Assembly: GCA_011109175.1 (NCBI GenBank)
Contig: RDEW01000065.1
Coordinates: 1-61,911 of the forward strand
DNA: 61,911 bases
Reading direction: 5' to 3'
DNA from: Dicyema japonicum
Lineage: Eukaryota > Dicyemida > Rhombozoa > Dicyemidae
The notes beneath the pieces were generated by a model. The model was given only the letters and a program-made list of their open reading frames with translations, ran no database searches and was not told the origin of the DNA. Of this stretch, positions 1-10,654 are shown one piece after another. The translations under genes and the position numbers were made by a program. The stretch's first letter is position 1. Each line of letters opens with the position of its first letter.

Positions 1-164
1 CTTATGTTTAATGATAGATGGAAAAAAAAACTAGACCAACTACATATTCATGTCAAACCCGACCACAAGGCAATTCCGATACGGATACTCTCGTTGTTCT
101 ACACACGGAAGTCGATAAAAGCTTAGCCAAAAACGTTGTCATCTTTGCACACTGCCCTGTGTGT
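1..164. other. Left edge, no gene recognised
   Basis: I see no convincing gene here. Similarity between the two large repeats begins near 165, so this stretch is not matched in copy B. Confidence 0.4.
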
Positions 165-760
165 ATGGCTGACTTACCAGCCATAAAGGGTCATTGGCTC
201 TGATATCGCAACCAATGATCACGTCGTTAGACATACCGTAGTGCTTAAGGCAAGAACCAGTTGGATGCTCATAGATGTTCTCCAAGGATATTTTTCCATT
301 TTCTGTTCCAAATGAGATTGCCTTGACTTCATGAACATCATCTACTCCCAAGATATTTTTCTTCCTCTGAAATGATGTCCACACATTTAAAATCTTTTCG
401 ATATAAATATGTATGTCATCACTCCTTTTCTTCCGGTTAGTCCGTATTGACTTTTATCCAGTGAACATCGGGGTAGGAGTATTTATAAGGAGTTTCATCT
501 CTTGATTCAAAACCACTCCGATCTAAAGTCCTCCAAAAGAGAGATCAGTTCCAATATTTTGCCTTTTACTCGGTTGACGTTTAATTGAGAACCGTGGTCC
601 GTATCTTGAGGTGGGTTAGGGGTTCCTCTCTAGTAGTTTAAGCTGAAATCGTTTGCCTCCGAAGGACCAGTATCCTCGGAGGTAAATGTTTAATGGTTCT
701 CTTGGAGGAACATTAGGTTCCCTCTGTGCGTTGCAAAAATAATTAAAATAATCATGACTG
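140..760 (-). mobile_element. Jockey-type LINE endonuclease fragment (copy A)
   Basis: The minus strand encodes parts of an apurinic-type endonuclease as found at the start of jockey/I-type LINE ORF2. A stretch reading GLTGRKG is followed by a segment ending IIGCDIRANDPLW, which fits the family motif (GD-NA-hP-W). Reading frame changes show that it is dead. No reverse transcriptase follows. The related fragment in copy B is at 36840-37400. Confidence 0.5.
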
Positions 761-1259
761 TTAAAGCAACCAAGACAAGATCGAAGTGATAAATAATATT
801 ATTACTATTTTTTAACAATATCATTTATAATAAATTTATTAGTTTAAATTTGATATTTGTTATGGTGGGGCTTTGATTTAACCTTAAATTTACACAGCAA
901 TGCTATTTTACTACATGTGATATTAAACGTTAAGTTTAGACTGGAAATTGATTTGGGACATACAAATAAGTATGAGATATCAGTGATCTCAAGACTAGAT
1001 AATGATCATTATTTCACCATTTTACATTCCTCATATTTTGAACTAACTTCGATTCTGATTGTGATCGGACTTGTCTTTCTGATTATCTATTAAACTCTTC
1101 ATTTGAGCTCGCCTTTTCAAAAACGGAATATGATTGCGAGCGATTTTATATAGCCGGCGATATGATATTGTTAACTCTCACTCTTAATATTAATTATTTC
1201 TGATCACTGAGAAAAAAGATAACAAATAATTATAGGTACCGTTTCTATTGGTAACCAAA

Positions 1260-1575
1260 CCAGCACTTTTCACTTAACAAATACAGCGGGAATGGCAAAT
1301 GATTCAATATTGTACTCATCTATTACAACTACATTGCAGGGCAATTTTTTTTCATCGATGACTGAGATGGAACAAAGAGCAAGAAAAGTAGTAATTTTCG
1401 GTAATGAATTCATTGGGGATCGAGAAAACAGAGTAATGTTATTAGAAATACTTAATAGTGAAAATGTGAGAGTATTAAATTCTCAACAAAATGATTCTTT
1501 TTATTACTAAAATCCAGACGACGTTGTTAGAGAATATGTTAGTTATAAAGTACATAGTACAGTTATTATTGAGGC
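1260..1575 (+). pseudogene. Small ORF conserved in both duplicates (copy A)
   Basis: A 72-codon frame from 1292 starts MANDSILYSS and contains a charged stretch TEMEQRARKVVIFG. That pattern resembles the linker seen in some LINE ORF1 or ORF2 leader proteins (ERE-RR--VIFG), but I do not recognise the family. After the stop the same frame continues with NPDDVVREYVSYK, conserved in B. It converges on the tetraspanin 3' end. It could be an old LINE leader or a short host ORF. Confidence 0.25.
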
Positions 1576-1578
1576 TAA

Positions 1579-1735
1579 CTAAACATTAAAAACACAGCAA
1601 ACTGTTATACTCAAAGTCAAGACTGTTCCGGCGACTAAATATCCACTAATCAAATTTAAATAATTTTGAAGTATTGAAAAACATGGCTACATTTAGTAGA
1701 TTCTACAACCGTCAAATACGCCCCAGCATTTGTGC
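1579..1735 (-). pseudogene. Tetraspanin 3' end, truncated (copy A)
   Basis: This is nearly identical to the 3' end of the tetraspanin gene in copy B (one base differs in about 160). It holds the last exon (fourth membrane segment and stop at 1579-1581), the 23-bp intron at 1687-1709, and about 26 bp of the preceding exon. At 1735 the similarity stops abruptly and the isochorismatase sequence begins. The rest of the gene is missing from A. Confidence 0.8.
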
Positions 1736-2025
1736 GGAATTGAGGCTCACGTGTGTGTTCAGCAAACTGTCTTTGATCTGATTGATTCAGGTTACAATGT
1801 CTACATTCCAGTGGATGCTGTTTCTGCGCGTACAATGACTGACAGGTTCCTACATTTGTTTTATCCTGCAGGAAATATGCGTTTGAAAGAATTTCAAGGG
1901 CTGGGGCTTACCTCACCACTGCAGACAGTGTTATATTTGAGCTTTGTGGGGATGCGAAGGACCCCAGTTTTAAGAGCATTCAGAAAATAGTTTTTGATCC
2001 TCCGAGCGACAGTGGACTTTGTTAG
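1733..2025 (+). pseudogene. Isochorismatase-family hydrolase, 3' part (two exons)
   Basis: C-terminal part of a cysteine hydrolase of the isochorismatase superfamily (ISOC1/ISOC2 type). Exon 1 (1733-1845) starts CGIEAHVCVQQT, the segment carrying the catalytic cysteine in this family. Exon 2 (1872-2025) contains ERISRAGAYLTTADSVIFEL and ends SDSGLC-stop. The two join in frame only after removal of a 26-bp GT-AG intron at 1846-1871; unspliced, the frame is wrong after TD. The 5' exons are absent because the segment is fused to the tetraspanin end at 1735. The part present has no lesion, so the truncation could be a rearrangement or an assembly join. Confidence 0.85.
1846..1871 (+). other. 26-bp spliceosomal intron
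   Basis: The intron starts GTTCC and ends CTGCAG, with a pyrimidine-rich 3' half. Removing it restores the family-typical SARTMTD-RKYAFER junction, which is strong evidence that it is real. Phase 2. Confidence 0.85.
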
Positions 2026-2344
2026 TTTCTCTGTTATTTCCTCTCAAATTTTAATTCAATTTTTTGGTTAATATGTGGTTGGATGAGATTTTATATGCTC
2101 CCACTTTTTTAGCACGTGTTTTTTGTGAAGGTAATATATTAAAAAAAGCAATTTCAAGTGTTTGTTGACCTGTTAGCGTTCATGGACTAGCTGTCGGGAC
2201 AAGTGGAACGTCAGGTAGGAACTCTCTGTCTTTCCATAACATCCTGGACACCTATTTAAAGCCGTGACATGCGCAAAATTCAGAGGTCCTCCAATTGATC
2301 TCATAGCTATCGTATTAGACAACGCCGCGACGATTTAGTTTGCA
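2026..2344. other. 3' flank of isochorismatase, no gene seen
   Basis: I find no open frame or recognisable element. Part of it is presumably 3' untranslated sequence of the preceding gene. Confidence 0.4.
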
Positions 2345-3030
2345 GAAATTAACAATTATCATTATTATTAAAAACCAAAGATCACCGACAAATTAAATAA
2401 CTACATAGACGTCACGTTATTCCGGCCGCCTCGAGTAGCCATCTCATTTTTGCTCGGTGTTTTTTTATCCGGATTGGGCGGGGGTTTCTAACTTTTTTGG
2501 AGGGTAGTAAGGCTCCGGTTTTCCTCACTAATGTCTCTAATGTTCACTGGAGGTCCCAGCTTTTTGTAGCATCAATGATAATTGGTCTGGTGAAGGAAGT
2601 AAGAGCCCGATTCGTCTCTTAGGAGAAGTGCCCAGAAAGTATTTGTGCTAGGGTCCTTCTTGTTTCTCTGTCGAGGGTAGATTCTGAGTCATCCACCAGT
2701 TGGGAAGGAGCATCAATTAATTGTTGCAAACAGGTCTTCGATTGCTTTTGTAGAGAGTGGTCATGTATTTACTTTGACTTATATTTATCAGGAGGTGGCT
2801 GAAGAATCTTTACCAGTGCGCGAAGCATGTCCGCTATTGTAGAGATAATAATACAGCAGTTCTTTGTGTGGTTCAAGAAGTGGCAAGGGTGATCTGGTTC
2901 CGTGGTTTCGTTTAAAAATTCGAGGTTCCTCATGCAGAGGTGATCCTCAACTGGCAGAATGAGTGTTTCCAGTGGTGGGACGGTGTGAATTTGCTGCATA
3001 GAATCATTTCAGGCTCGACATGGCTTGAAA
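2345..3030 (-). mobile_element. Jockey/CR1-like LINE, C-terminal part
   Basis: Minus-strand frame 2999-2769 reads LPVEDHLCMRNLEFLN, then PDHPCHFL and later LQPPPDKY. This is the C-terminal region typical of jockey-type reverse transcriptase proteins (P--DHL-MR--QF, HPCH, PPPD). The reading continues with frame changes to a final LLEAAGIT-stop near 2428. An AT-rich tail follows toward 2345. It is 5'-truncated near 3030 and has at least one stop, so it is inactive. Confidence 0.7.
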
Positions 3031-3329
3031 TAAAAATGAAAATCTTCGCAAAATTGTATAAATATAATGATATTTAAAATACGATATAAATTGAAAATAT
3101 TTTAATAATAAATAAATTTTTGAATTTATAAGTCTCGGTGAGGATTATTGACTATCGTTAAGGATGGACTTAAATTCACAGATGTCACCCCTTCTGTATC
3201 TTCTTTCTGCGAAGGATCTTATTCTGGAACAGATTTCTATTGAAGTTCCCTTTTATTTTTTTGTTTTACACTACGTAATGTCTATATCTATATCCCGCCT
3301 CAGGGGTCATGTACTACTTCCTACATCCC
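3031..3329. other. AT-rich spacer, nothing recognised
   Basis: No coding pattern was recognised between two LINE fragments of opposite strand. Confidence 0.4.
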
Positions 3330-5621
3330 CAACTTATTGAACCTGTGTGGACTAAAGGATCTGCTACTATGCAGAGACTTAAACGCGAAACATCCACTCT
3401 GGCTCCGGACTCAATCAGCCGACAGTTGCGGCGAATACATCCTTTCCCTGCTCAATGATCTGACTATCCTTAATAATCCGGACACCCACACAAGAACCCC
3501 GTCCCGCAGAAGGGACAGTCCAACATCCTCAGGACCTGTCCCTTTGCTCTCCCTCTATGGCTGGATGTATTTCATGGAATGTTCGTTATGGTTTCTCAAG
3601 CGACCATAACCCCATTGTGTTGAGACCTAGAAGGCCTATTTGTTCACCGTGTTGTTTTACAAAGTTCAAAAATTACTTGAAAGCCGACTGGAAAGGTTTC
3701 ACGCATGTGGACAATAGTCTCCTTGACCTTACTATGATTAATTGCACAGTAGAGGAGACGGCCAAGATTCTGTCTGCTATATTCTGAAAGCTGATAAACT
3801 ATTTATACATGTCGCCTCTTACAAGAAGTTCAATCTAAGATTATCATCACAAATTGTGTCACTCATCAAGAAACGAGATGCGCTGAAGAGGAATAAAACA
3901 CAATAATAACTCTACTCCATACGTTCACTGAATACCAAATTATCTGAGCATATCCGAACTAACAACAGACTCAAATGGAGCCGCCTAGTTGGACGACTAT
4001 GTCACAAAAACTCTTGTGCCACATTTTGGAAAACACTAAGAAGGATCAATAGCCTTATCAATGAGGAGGACTGCTGAGCTGAGGCCGTTACCCGCAACGC
4101 TTGGAACCGCACGCAAACTCGCAAACAAGATTATGAAGTACTACGTATCGATCAGCCATAAAAATCTTTCCACAACAAGAACCATATTCCATTCTTCACC
4201 CCTGATGATGTTGAAAAGGCTATTAAATTGCTATGTCCCACTCGTGCTTGTGATCCCGACGGTATTTGCACTATTCACCGCAAACATCTTGGATTTCAGG
4301 CACGGGCCATACTATCAAGACTGTGCAACGACTCAACTCAACTACCACAGGCTACCTAAAAACCCAAAAAACCAAAAGACGTTCCCTCTTCTTACCGGCC
4401 CATCTCAATAACTTGTGTTAGATCAAAAGTACTGGAAATGCTTGTGTTAATGCGCATCTCTCCTGTTCTACATCTACCAGAGTTTCAACATGGTTTCAGG
4501 GCAGACCGTTCTACAAAGACTCACTTGGGTTCTATCTCCCAGTTTATTACTGACGGCTTCAACATGAGAACACACTTACGGACGGCCTTAGAATCCATCG
4601 ATATACAGAAGCCCCATGATTCTGTTCCGACGAAATTCCAAACGCAAAAGATTTTTAACTCGAACTTACACCCAAACATCAAGCTATGGCTGGAAAACTT
4701 CTTAACTGGACGATGAAAGAGTCCGTTTTGACAAAACCACTTCAAAATCAAGACTACTCCCCAACGGAGTCCGCAAGGCTCCCCTCTATCTCTTCTCCTT
4801 TTCAACCTATTTATGCATGACTCACCTACTACCAATGACTAGGACACTATGTTTTTATCCTATGCGGACGACCTAATTATCGCTGCAAGAAATAAATTTC
4901 CTTCCATGGCTGTAGCAACTGTTCAGACACACCTAAACCGAATTTGTGACTAACTATCTGCAAATGTTATGTGTATCAGCATCCAAGTCTCAGTTCACAT
5001 TATTCACTACTGACAAAAGGTTTAATGGTGGGTTTGAAATATCCATCGGAAACACTCCCATTCCTTGTACGCGGACCCAGGAGATCCTTGATGTAGTTTT
5101 CGACTCTCTGTTGACGTTTTCGAGTCACGTGACGGAGGTGCTGCCAAAGGTCTTCGGAAATGGAACATTCTGAATGCGATGATAAAGAAGAGCCCTTTCC
5201 CTTGGCCGACTGCATCAAAGGTATATCAACAAGTAATCATATCCGACCATTGAATATGCCTGCTCGCCTGAAGGTTTGCATTCCCTTTCGAGAGTGGACC
5301 GTTTGAACTCCCTCAGCGGAGAATTATGCACCGCACGGACATCCCCATTGGCGACCTCGTTTCTGATGAGGCAACGTCGAAAAATGGCTAGGGTTTCTTA
5401 CGTTTCTGCAAGGAACTGGGGAACACATTCAAGGAAAATGTGGCCTATGCAGAGGAATTTCGATCGGTAATAAAAAAGTGCACACCATTGAATTCCTTTG
5501 CAGAAGCAAGAGAATACGCTTCCGGTGTGCGGTTAGATCATCAGAAGACCAATTGACGAGAGTTCCGGATGTTGCTGGAAGCTGGGATCACATAATTAGT
5601 TAGTTTTGACCTATCATTCCT
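3330..5621 (+). mobile_element. Jockey-type LINE, decayed
   Basis: From left to right: an endonuclease piece (CRDLNAKHPLW near 3370, then SSDHNPIVL near 3600 for the SDH motif), a spacer, then reverse transcriptase. RT pieces are EFQHGFRADRST at 4470-4515, an IDIQKPHDSV remnant of the KAFDSV motif near 4600, and YADDLIIAARN at about 4861. Several frameshifts and stops interrupt it. It ends near 5596 with the AGIT-stop (GGGATCACATAA) shared by other copies, and the 3' tail is cut at the N at 5623. Confidence 0.8.
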
Positions 5622-5622
5622 G

Positions 5623-5623
5623 N
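5623..5623. other. Single ambiguous base at a similarity breakpoint
   Basis: This is the only N in the window. It lies exactly between the jockey 3' tail on the left and the start of similarity to copy B (5624 matches 44803). This suggests a consensus conflict or assembly join. Confidence 0.9.
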
Positions 5624-5690
5624 TTCAAAATACTAAAAAGTCTGTTTCTGCCCATGTAAGAATTGTTGTGTTCAGACTAAAAACTTAAAG
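5624..5690 (-). pseudogene. Integrase N-terminus remnant, cut at the junction (copy A)
   Basis: The minus strand encodes the start of the integrase found complete in order at 43825-44870 in B, including NNSYMGRNRLFSILK of the zinc-binding region. In A it stops at 5624, where foreign sequence begins. It is informative mainly as evidence that A is the rearranged copy. Confidence 0.55.
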
Positions 5691-6024
5691 ATTGAACATA
5701 CCTTAATTGTTAATCGTTTTAGCTCTAGTTCGTCGTTTGCAATTTATAATTTGTTTCCTACAAATGAGCAATTATAAATATACGTAGATATATGGCACAT
5801 CGTTTTCAAACGTAAAACTACTAACAAGTCTTTTATAGCTCCTCTTATCGGATAATGTCAAATCTGAAGTCAATTTCTTTAAATTCCTTAATTATTTTCC
5901 GATCGTGAAGAAACAATTGAACAACAAAAACCATCAGTCGCGTGCTAATAAAGCGTGCTAAATAATTTTTAAATAATTTAAATTAATTATTATTATGAAA
6001 CAATTAATATATTAAAAACTAAGT
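5691..6024. other. AT-rich flank, no gene seen
   Basis: About 97% identical to 44871-45200 in B. It may include the 5' region of the following RTE element. No clear coding frame. Confidence 0.35.
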
Positions 6025-7833
6025 ACTTTGATACAAAATCACGTGTTGTTACAACGTGTTGTTGTGGTGTTTATACATTCTCTGAAACTTATTCCAATAT
6101 TAGAGCTGTTACTGGGGAAAGACCTGGCAGCTTACCCTGTATTTAAATGCCAAGAAAATCTTATGAGCAAACTCTCCTACGATCAATTGAAAGCAACGTT
6201 ACGGCAAAACATCAAATCTCGAGTCTTCGTCACACAGAATCTCACAAATTCGCAACATGGAACGTAATATGTTTAATCGATGAGAAACTAGAAGTCGTAA
6301 AATGAGAAATGAGAAGGCTTGATATTGACTTGCTTGGAGTAACCGAACTTCATTGGAATGGTAGTGGTTTTTTCGCTATGATGATTTCGTCGTATATTAT
6401 TCTGGTAACATTAATGCGAAGAGAAACGGAGTGGCCTTCAATGCTTCAAAGAAAATTGCACCTGCTATTGAAAGTCATAGAATATTTAATGATGGATAAT
6501 ACTAATCCACGTCCGTGGACGATTTTGAATATTTCGGTCATGCTAGTGTATGGCCCAACATCTATTGCCAAGGATTACAAAATTGACCAATTTTATTATG
6601 AATTTTAAAAGCCATTAATATCCCAAAAGGAGATAAACTACATAATGGGGGATTTCAATTCAAAAGTTGGGTGTATGCCACATACGGATATTGTGTGAAG
6701 TTTTGGTTTGGGGAATAGAAATGATGCTGGGGATCGACTGGTCCAATTCTGTCAGGAAAATGGATTTCAGATAACTAACACATAGTTTAACAGCACGAAC
6801 GACGATTATACACTTGGACGTCGCCAAAAAATGTCTAGGAACTAGATTGATTGTATTTTGTGCGCCAAACATTGAAAAAGCTCTATAACAGCCGTCAAAA
6901 AATATCCAGGAGCAGACTGTGGAACAGACCATCACCTACTTGTTGCAAAAATTGCCGGCCAAGTGCTCTGAGTGGCTTTCTGCCAACACCCTAAAAATTG
7001 CTTATGCTCGTAAAGCTGCTATAGTCTCGGGATAAAAGAAAATCAACATCGTCTAATGCCAAATGCCGAAGTGATTAGACTGGATGTCTAAGCAGGATTC
7101 AGGAAGAGACGTGGTACTTGTAACCATATAGCAAATGTCCGGTGGATTATGGAAAAAGCCCATGAATCCAAAAAGAGTGTATACATGTGCTTAATTGACT
7201 ATCGGAAAGCATTTGATTCCGATATACATGACAAGCTGTGGTCCGTTTTAAAGGATTTTGATTCGATGCCCATCTGGTATTACTTATCAAATCTCTTTAT
7301 AAGGATCAAGAAGCTACTGTTAGAACAGTTTATGGAGATACCGATTGGTTCAAAATTGGTAAAGGAGTAAGACAAGGATGCTTATTATCTCCTATTAAAT
7401 ATTTATGCCGAAATGATCATGATAAATTGGATACTGTATCAAATAACAGGATTAAAATTGGAGGCAGGAACATCGATAATTTGCGTTATGCTGACGATAC
7501 TACCATACTGGCTGAAACAGAGGATGGCCTCAGGGAGTTGATTATAAGATTCCGAGAAGAGAGCGTTGTCATTGGTTTATTCCTAATTATCAAGAAGACC
7601 AAAATTATGACTACTGCTAATAATGGAACTAAAAATTGGGAATGAGAAAACAGAGAGTTGCGATAATGTTGTCTTTCTGGGATGTCTAATTAATCGGAAT
7701 AGTGACGGAAACTTGGAAATCAAGAGGCAAATTGCCATGGGACGAGACACCTTTCAAGAATGAATAGAATTTGGAATTGCAAAGATATTTGCTCAAGGAC
7801 CAAATGCAGACAGGTTAGTGCAATCGTGTAAAG
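6025..7833 (+). mobile_element. RTE/BovB-type LINE, decayed (copy A)
   Basis: Endonuclease begins near 6250 (ATWNV) and continues MRRLDIDLLGVTELHWNGSG (6309), MLVYGPTS, then MGDFNSKVG near 6645. Reverse transcriptase includes YMCLIDYRKAFDS (about 7180), RQGCLLS (about 7370), NLRYADDTTILAETEDGL (about 7480) and IKKTKIM. The order and motifs fit the RTE clade (craniofacial-development-protein-2-like). Stops and frameshifts separate the blocks. The B copy spans 45200-47190. Confidence 0.8.
7659..7833 (+). repeat. RTE segment repeated at 8260-8435
   Basis: This stretch, running from GTTGCGATAATGTTGTCTTT to the GCAATCGTGT block, recurs at 8260-8435 with small differences. The two copies flank an unrelated endonuclease fragment (7845-8250). 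In B only one copy remains and the interval is missing. Confidence 0.75.
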
Positions 7834-7844
7834 TTTTTCTATAC

Positions 7845-8250
7845 GAAACCTAAAGTTAGTGCTGGTGAAAAGGCATGATGAACTAGCACTACTTATGAGG
7901 ACTGCCAAGGCAGATGTCTTGGTAGTCAACGAAACAAAGATTCGAGAAGGAAAGAATTATATTCTGGAAGGATATGACTCAGTGGCATTCCATGGAAAGA
8001 TAGAGCAGTTACTGGAACCGGAACCTCAATCTTCTTTCATAAACTATTGCAAACTCGGAGCGACTGCATTGTATTGGCCGACGATTCGGAATTCGTGTCT
8101 GTCGACGTGCGATGTGGTGGGACATGGATAACCGTGGGAGGGCTATACTCTAAAGACTTGGCCCGGTCTTCTGCGAAAATTGTTGAGTTCTTCGAAAGAA
8201 ACCCGATGTCGATTCTGGTAGGAGATCTGAACGCCAAGAACAGGAGATCT
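7845..8250 (+). mobile_element. Jockey-type endonuclease fragment inside RTE element
   Basis: Reads RHDELALLMRTAKADVL and VVNETKIREGKNYILEGYDS, the start of a jockey-type endonuclease (EL--L------D-----ETK). It continues SILVGDLNAKN near 8215, the GD-NA motif. It is absent from copy B, whose junction is 47013/47014. It ends in a short tandem repeat of about 22 bp (AGATCTGAACGCC twice, 8222-8262). Confidence 0.7.
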
Positions 8251-8840
8251 GAACGCCAGAACAGTTGCGATAATGTTGTCTTTGTCTAATTAATCGGAAC
8301 AGTGACGGAAACTTTGAAATCAATTGGCAAATTGCCATGGGACGAGACACCTTTCAGAGAATGAATAGAATTTGGAAATGCATAGATATTTGCTCAAGGA
8401 CCAAATGCAGGCAGGTTAATGCAATCGTGTTCCCAGTTTTTCTATACGACGCAGAATCATGAATACTGAAAATGCGTATAAACGAAAAATTGATGCTTTT
8501 GAGCTGTGGTGGTGAAGGAGGTAACTAAGAATCCCTTGGACTTCCAAAATAAAAAACATCGATGTACTCAAACCTGTAGAGACGGACATTTCGCTAAAAG
8601 GAAGAATCGTAAACACAGATTGGCGTTCATCATGATTAGTTACAGACGTCCATACTTCCAGTTGTGGAAACTCCTGAAGTTCAGTGTGGTAGAGCAAATG
8701 ATCCCTTTTTTGTGTTATCCCACACTGGGCGCCACCTAAACTGTTGAATCACATGATGTCATTCTAATTAGAAAAGAGAAGAGGAACAGACAAACAAGAA
8801 AAAAACTTCAAAAATATTTTTTTCGAATTTGTAATAGGAA
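8251..8840 (+). mobile_element. RTE LINE 3' part (copy A)
   Basis: After the repeated segment the frame-shifted C-terminal region of the RTE protein follows (mother motif R-IDAFELW-W then LRIPWT, in pieces between 8470 and 8545). The block 8636-8820 matches 47014-47195 in B. B lost or never had 7834-8635. Confidence 0.6.
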
Positions 8841-8853
8841 GATTCTAAGATAA

Positions 8854-9006
8854 ATGCTTAGAAAGGATATTCTGCTTAGAATTAATGAAGCAATCAAGCA
8901 ATGTATTGATTCTTTTTCTAGCGCGGATTTCAACGATATCGCTGATATCATATATGCTGGGCAGTCCTCTTATGATGCTCTTACCAAGAAGCAAAACACT
9001 AAATAA
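8854..9006 (+). mobile_element. Reverse-transcriptase N-terminal domain remnant (copy A)
   Basis: A 50-codon frame reads INEAIKQC, FNDIADIIYAGQSSYDALT. The pattern N-A----------DI---IYA-Q--Y--LT matches the segment CINKAVAYAV...LVLYAAQITYEELT at 24190-24050. In some non-LTR retrotransposon proteins this segment precedes a basic WR-RI--KI stretch and the RT. No RT follows here. The B copy is 47934-48128. Confidence 0.4.
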
Positions 9007-9179
9007 TAATTTATTTATTAGTAAAAGAGTTTTCCGATCCATTAGCAAAAGAGTTACTGGATCAGAGATCTTTTTTGCTGATTTCACTAATGAAAAATCA
9101 CCAGTGACCACCAATCATCATAATCCGTCTAAATCTATGTTTTGTTGGAATTATTCTCAATGGTCTAAAAATCCATGAA

Positions 9180-10654
9180 TCAACATTTGTTTTTCCAGGT
9201 TTGTATGTCCCTGAGACAACAAGCTGAAGACCAAATGTTCTAAACAACTTTGGAGACACTCTACCCAAATGAAGAGTAATGTGCTTTAATAACTACCAGA
9301 ATGACAACCTGTTGAATTCTTCTGCTTTGTCACTAGAAATTTCCAAATAAATCATCCATTCTTTAGTTATCAGACAGACAATCGTTAAAGAGTCCAAATA
9401 TAGTCTCGCCTGAAACAATCGATGACAATAATAAGTCATAAAATATCTTTCATAGTCAGTCCACGGTATATCATTTCATATAAACTTTTGAATATTTCAG
9501 CATTCCCTACAATAACAGAATAGTTAAACTTCAATATTTTGTTCTGAAGTGTTCAGAGAAAACGATTCATCGAGGCATTTATACCAAACTCTTACCAAGT
9601 CAATCCAATCCTAATTAGCTCAACAGTCATCTTTGTAGTTACTATAATTAACAATATAATGTCAGACTTTAGTTTTGGATTTGATAGGTGAACCGAACAA
9701 ATCACTTCATTGTCATTTCAACTTTGACATCAACGGCTGAATTGAGAGGCATTATATGGCGGTAAAATACAACTTGAGAATGAGCCAGACCAATCATAAT
9801 TAGAAGATCGCTTATTGTTTTTGCAAGCCTAACAACATTACTGTCAATCATTGAAATGAGTTGAGGGAAACGAGTAACCAATTATCAATATGTATCATTT
9901 GTAATTCATGGTTCATTTATGTGCGAACAGCACATTTAATCCACATTATAAATCTGTCAATATGTGCACAACATAATAGCTGAAAAAATGTTGAAGAGTC
10001 ATAACACTCATCAAGCATGAGAAATAGTCTTGTAAAATCCATTTAACGCATTAACACAGAACATCAAAACTTGATCTACTTATAAATAAAGTAAATAAAC
10101 AACCGAACATGGAGAATTTGTGACATGCATTGCCTCATAGTTATAAAGAGCATAATTATGCTCTAACTACAAATTAAAATCATATATACCTCATAAATGT
10201 CACTAGAATAACATTTATTTGAATTAATTTTATTCATATAAATCATCAAGGAAGTTGAGCAGAGGCTTTATAGAAGTACTATTTATTCCGTAAAATTGTT
10301 CATGAAATTATAAAGTAATTTATAAGAGAAAGAGATTTCTCTAAAAATCATAGAGAATATTAGGCTTTTTTTAGAGTAAGTTTTATTTATTTGTGATAAA
10401 ATGTTATGATGATTTTACTTATTCTATAAGTCATCAACTAAACTTATGACAAAGCGATTTATTCAGAGAGACGTTACATTAAGTCTGTATCGCTTATCTC
10501 TGTTACCCAAACTACTACCATACGTTAAGTGGACGATTGTGCCACGAAAAGACCCTGGTGGTAAAACTAACATAAACTTTTTTTAAGTGGATATCATATC
10601 AAAGGAATAAGACTTTAGTTGATTAGATAAAATGTTCATCATGAAGATCAATAA
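9180..10654 (-). pseudogene. Probable downstream part of PIKK-like gene (copy A), heavily decayed
   Basis: The minus strand holds scattered coding-like pieces also present in B (48181-50110). In B two longer frames are visible, 48979-48767 and 48525-48181. They lie just downstream of the FAT-like block and could be its continuation, but I cannot identify any motif. Much of the interval is AT-rich with no frame. Confidence 0.25.

Noticed and set aside
1730-1990. Single-exon 86-codon ORF starting at TTG and running to TAG at 1990
   Set aside because: The part after 1845 is the intron and a wrong frame. Removing 26 bp gives the family sequence and a different stop at 2025.
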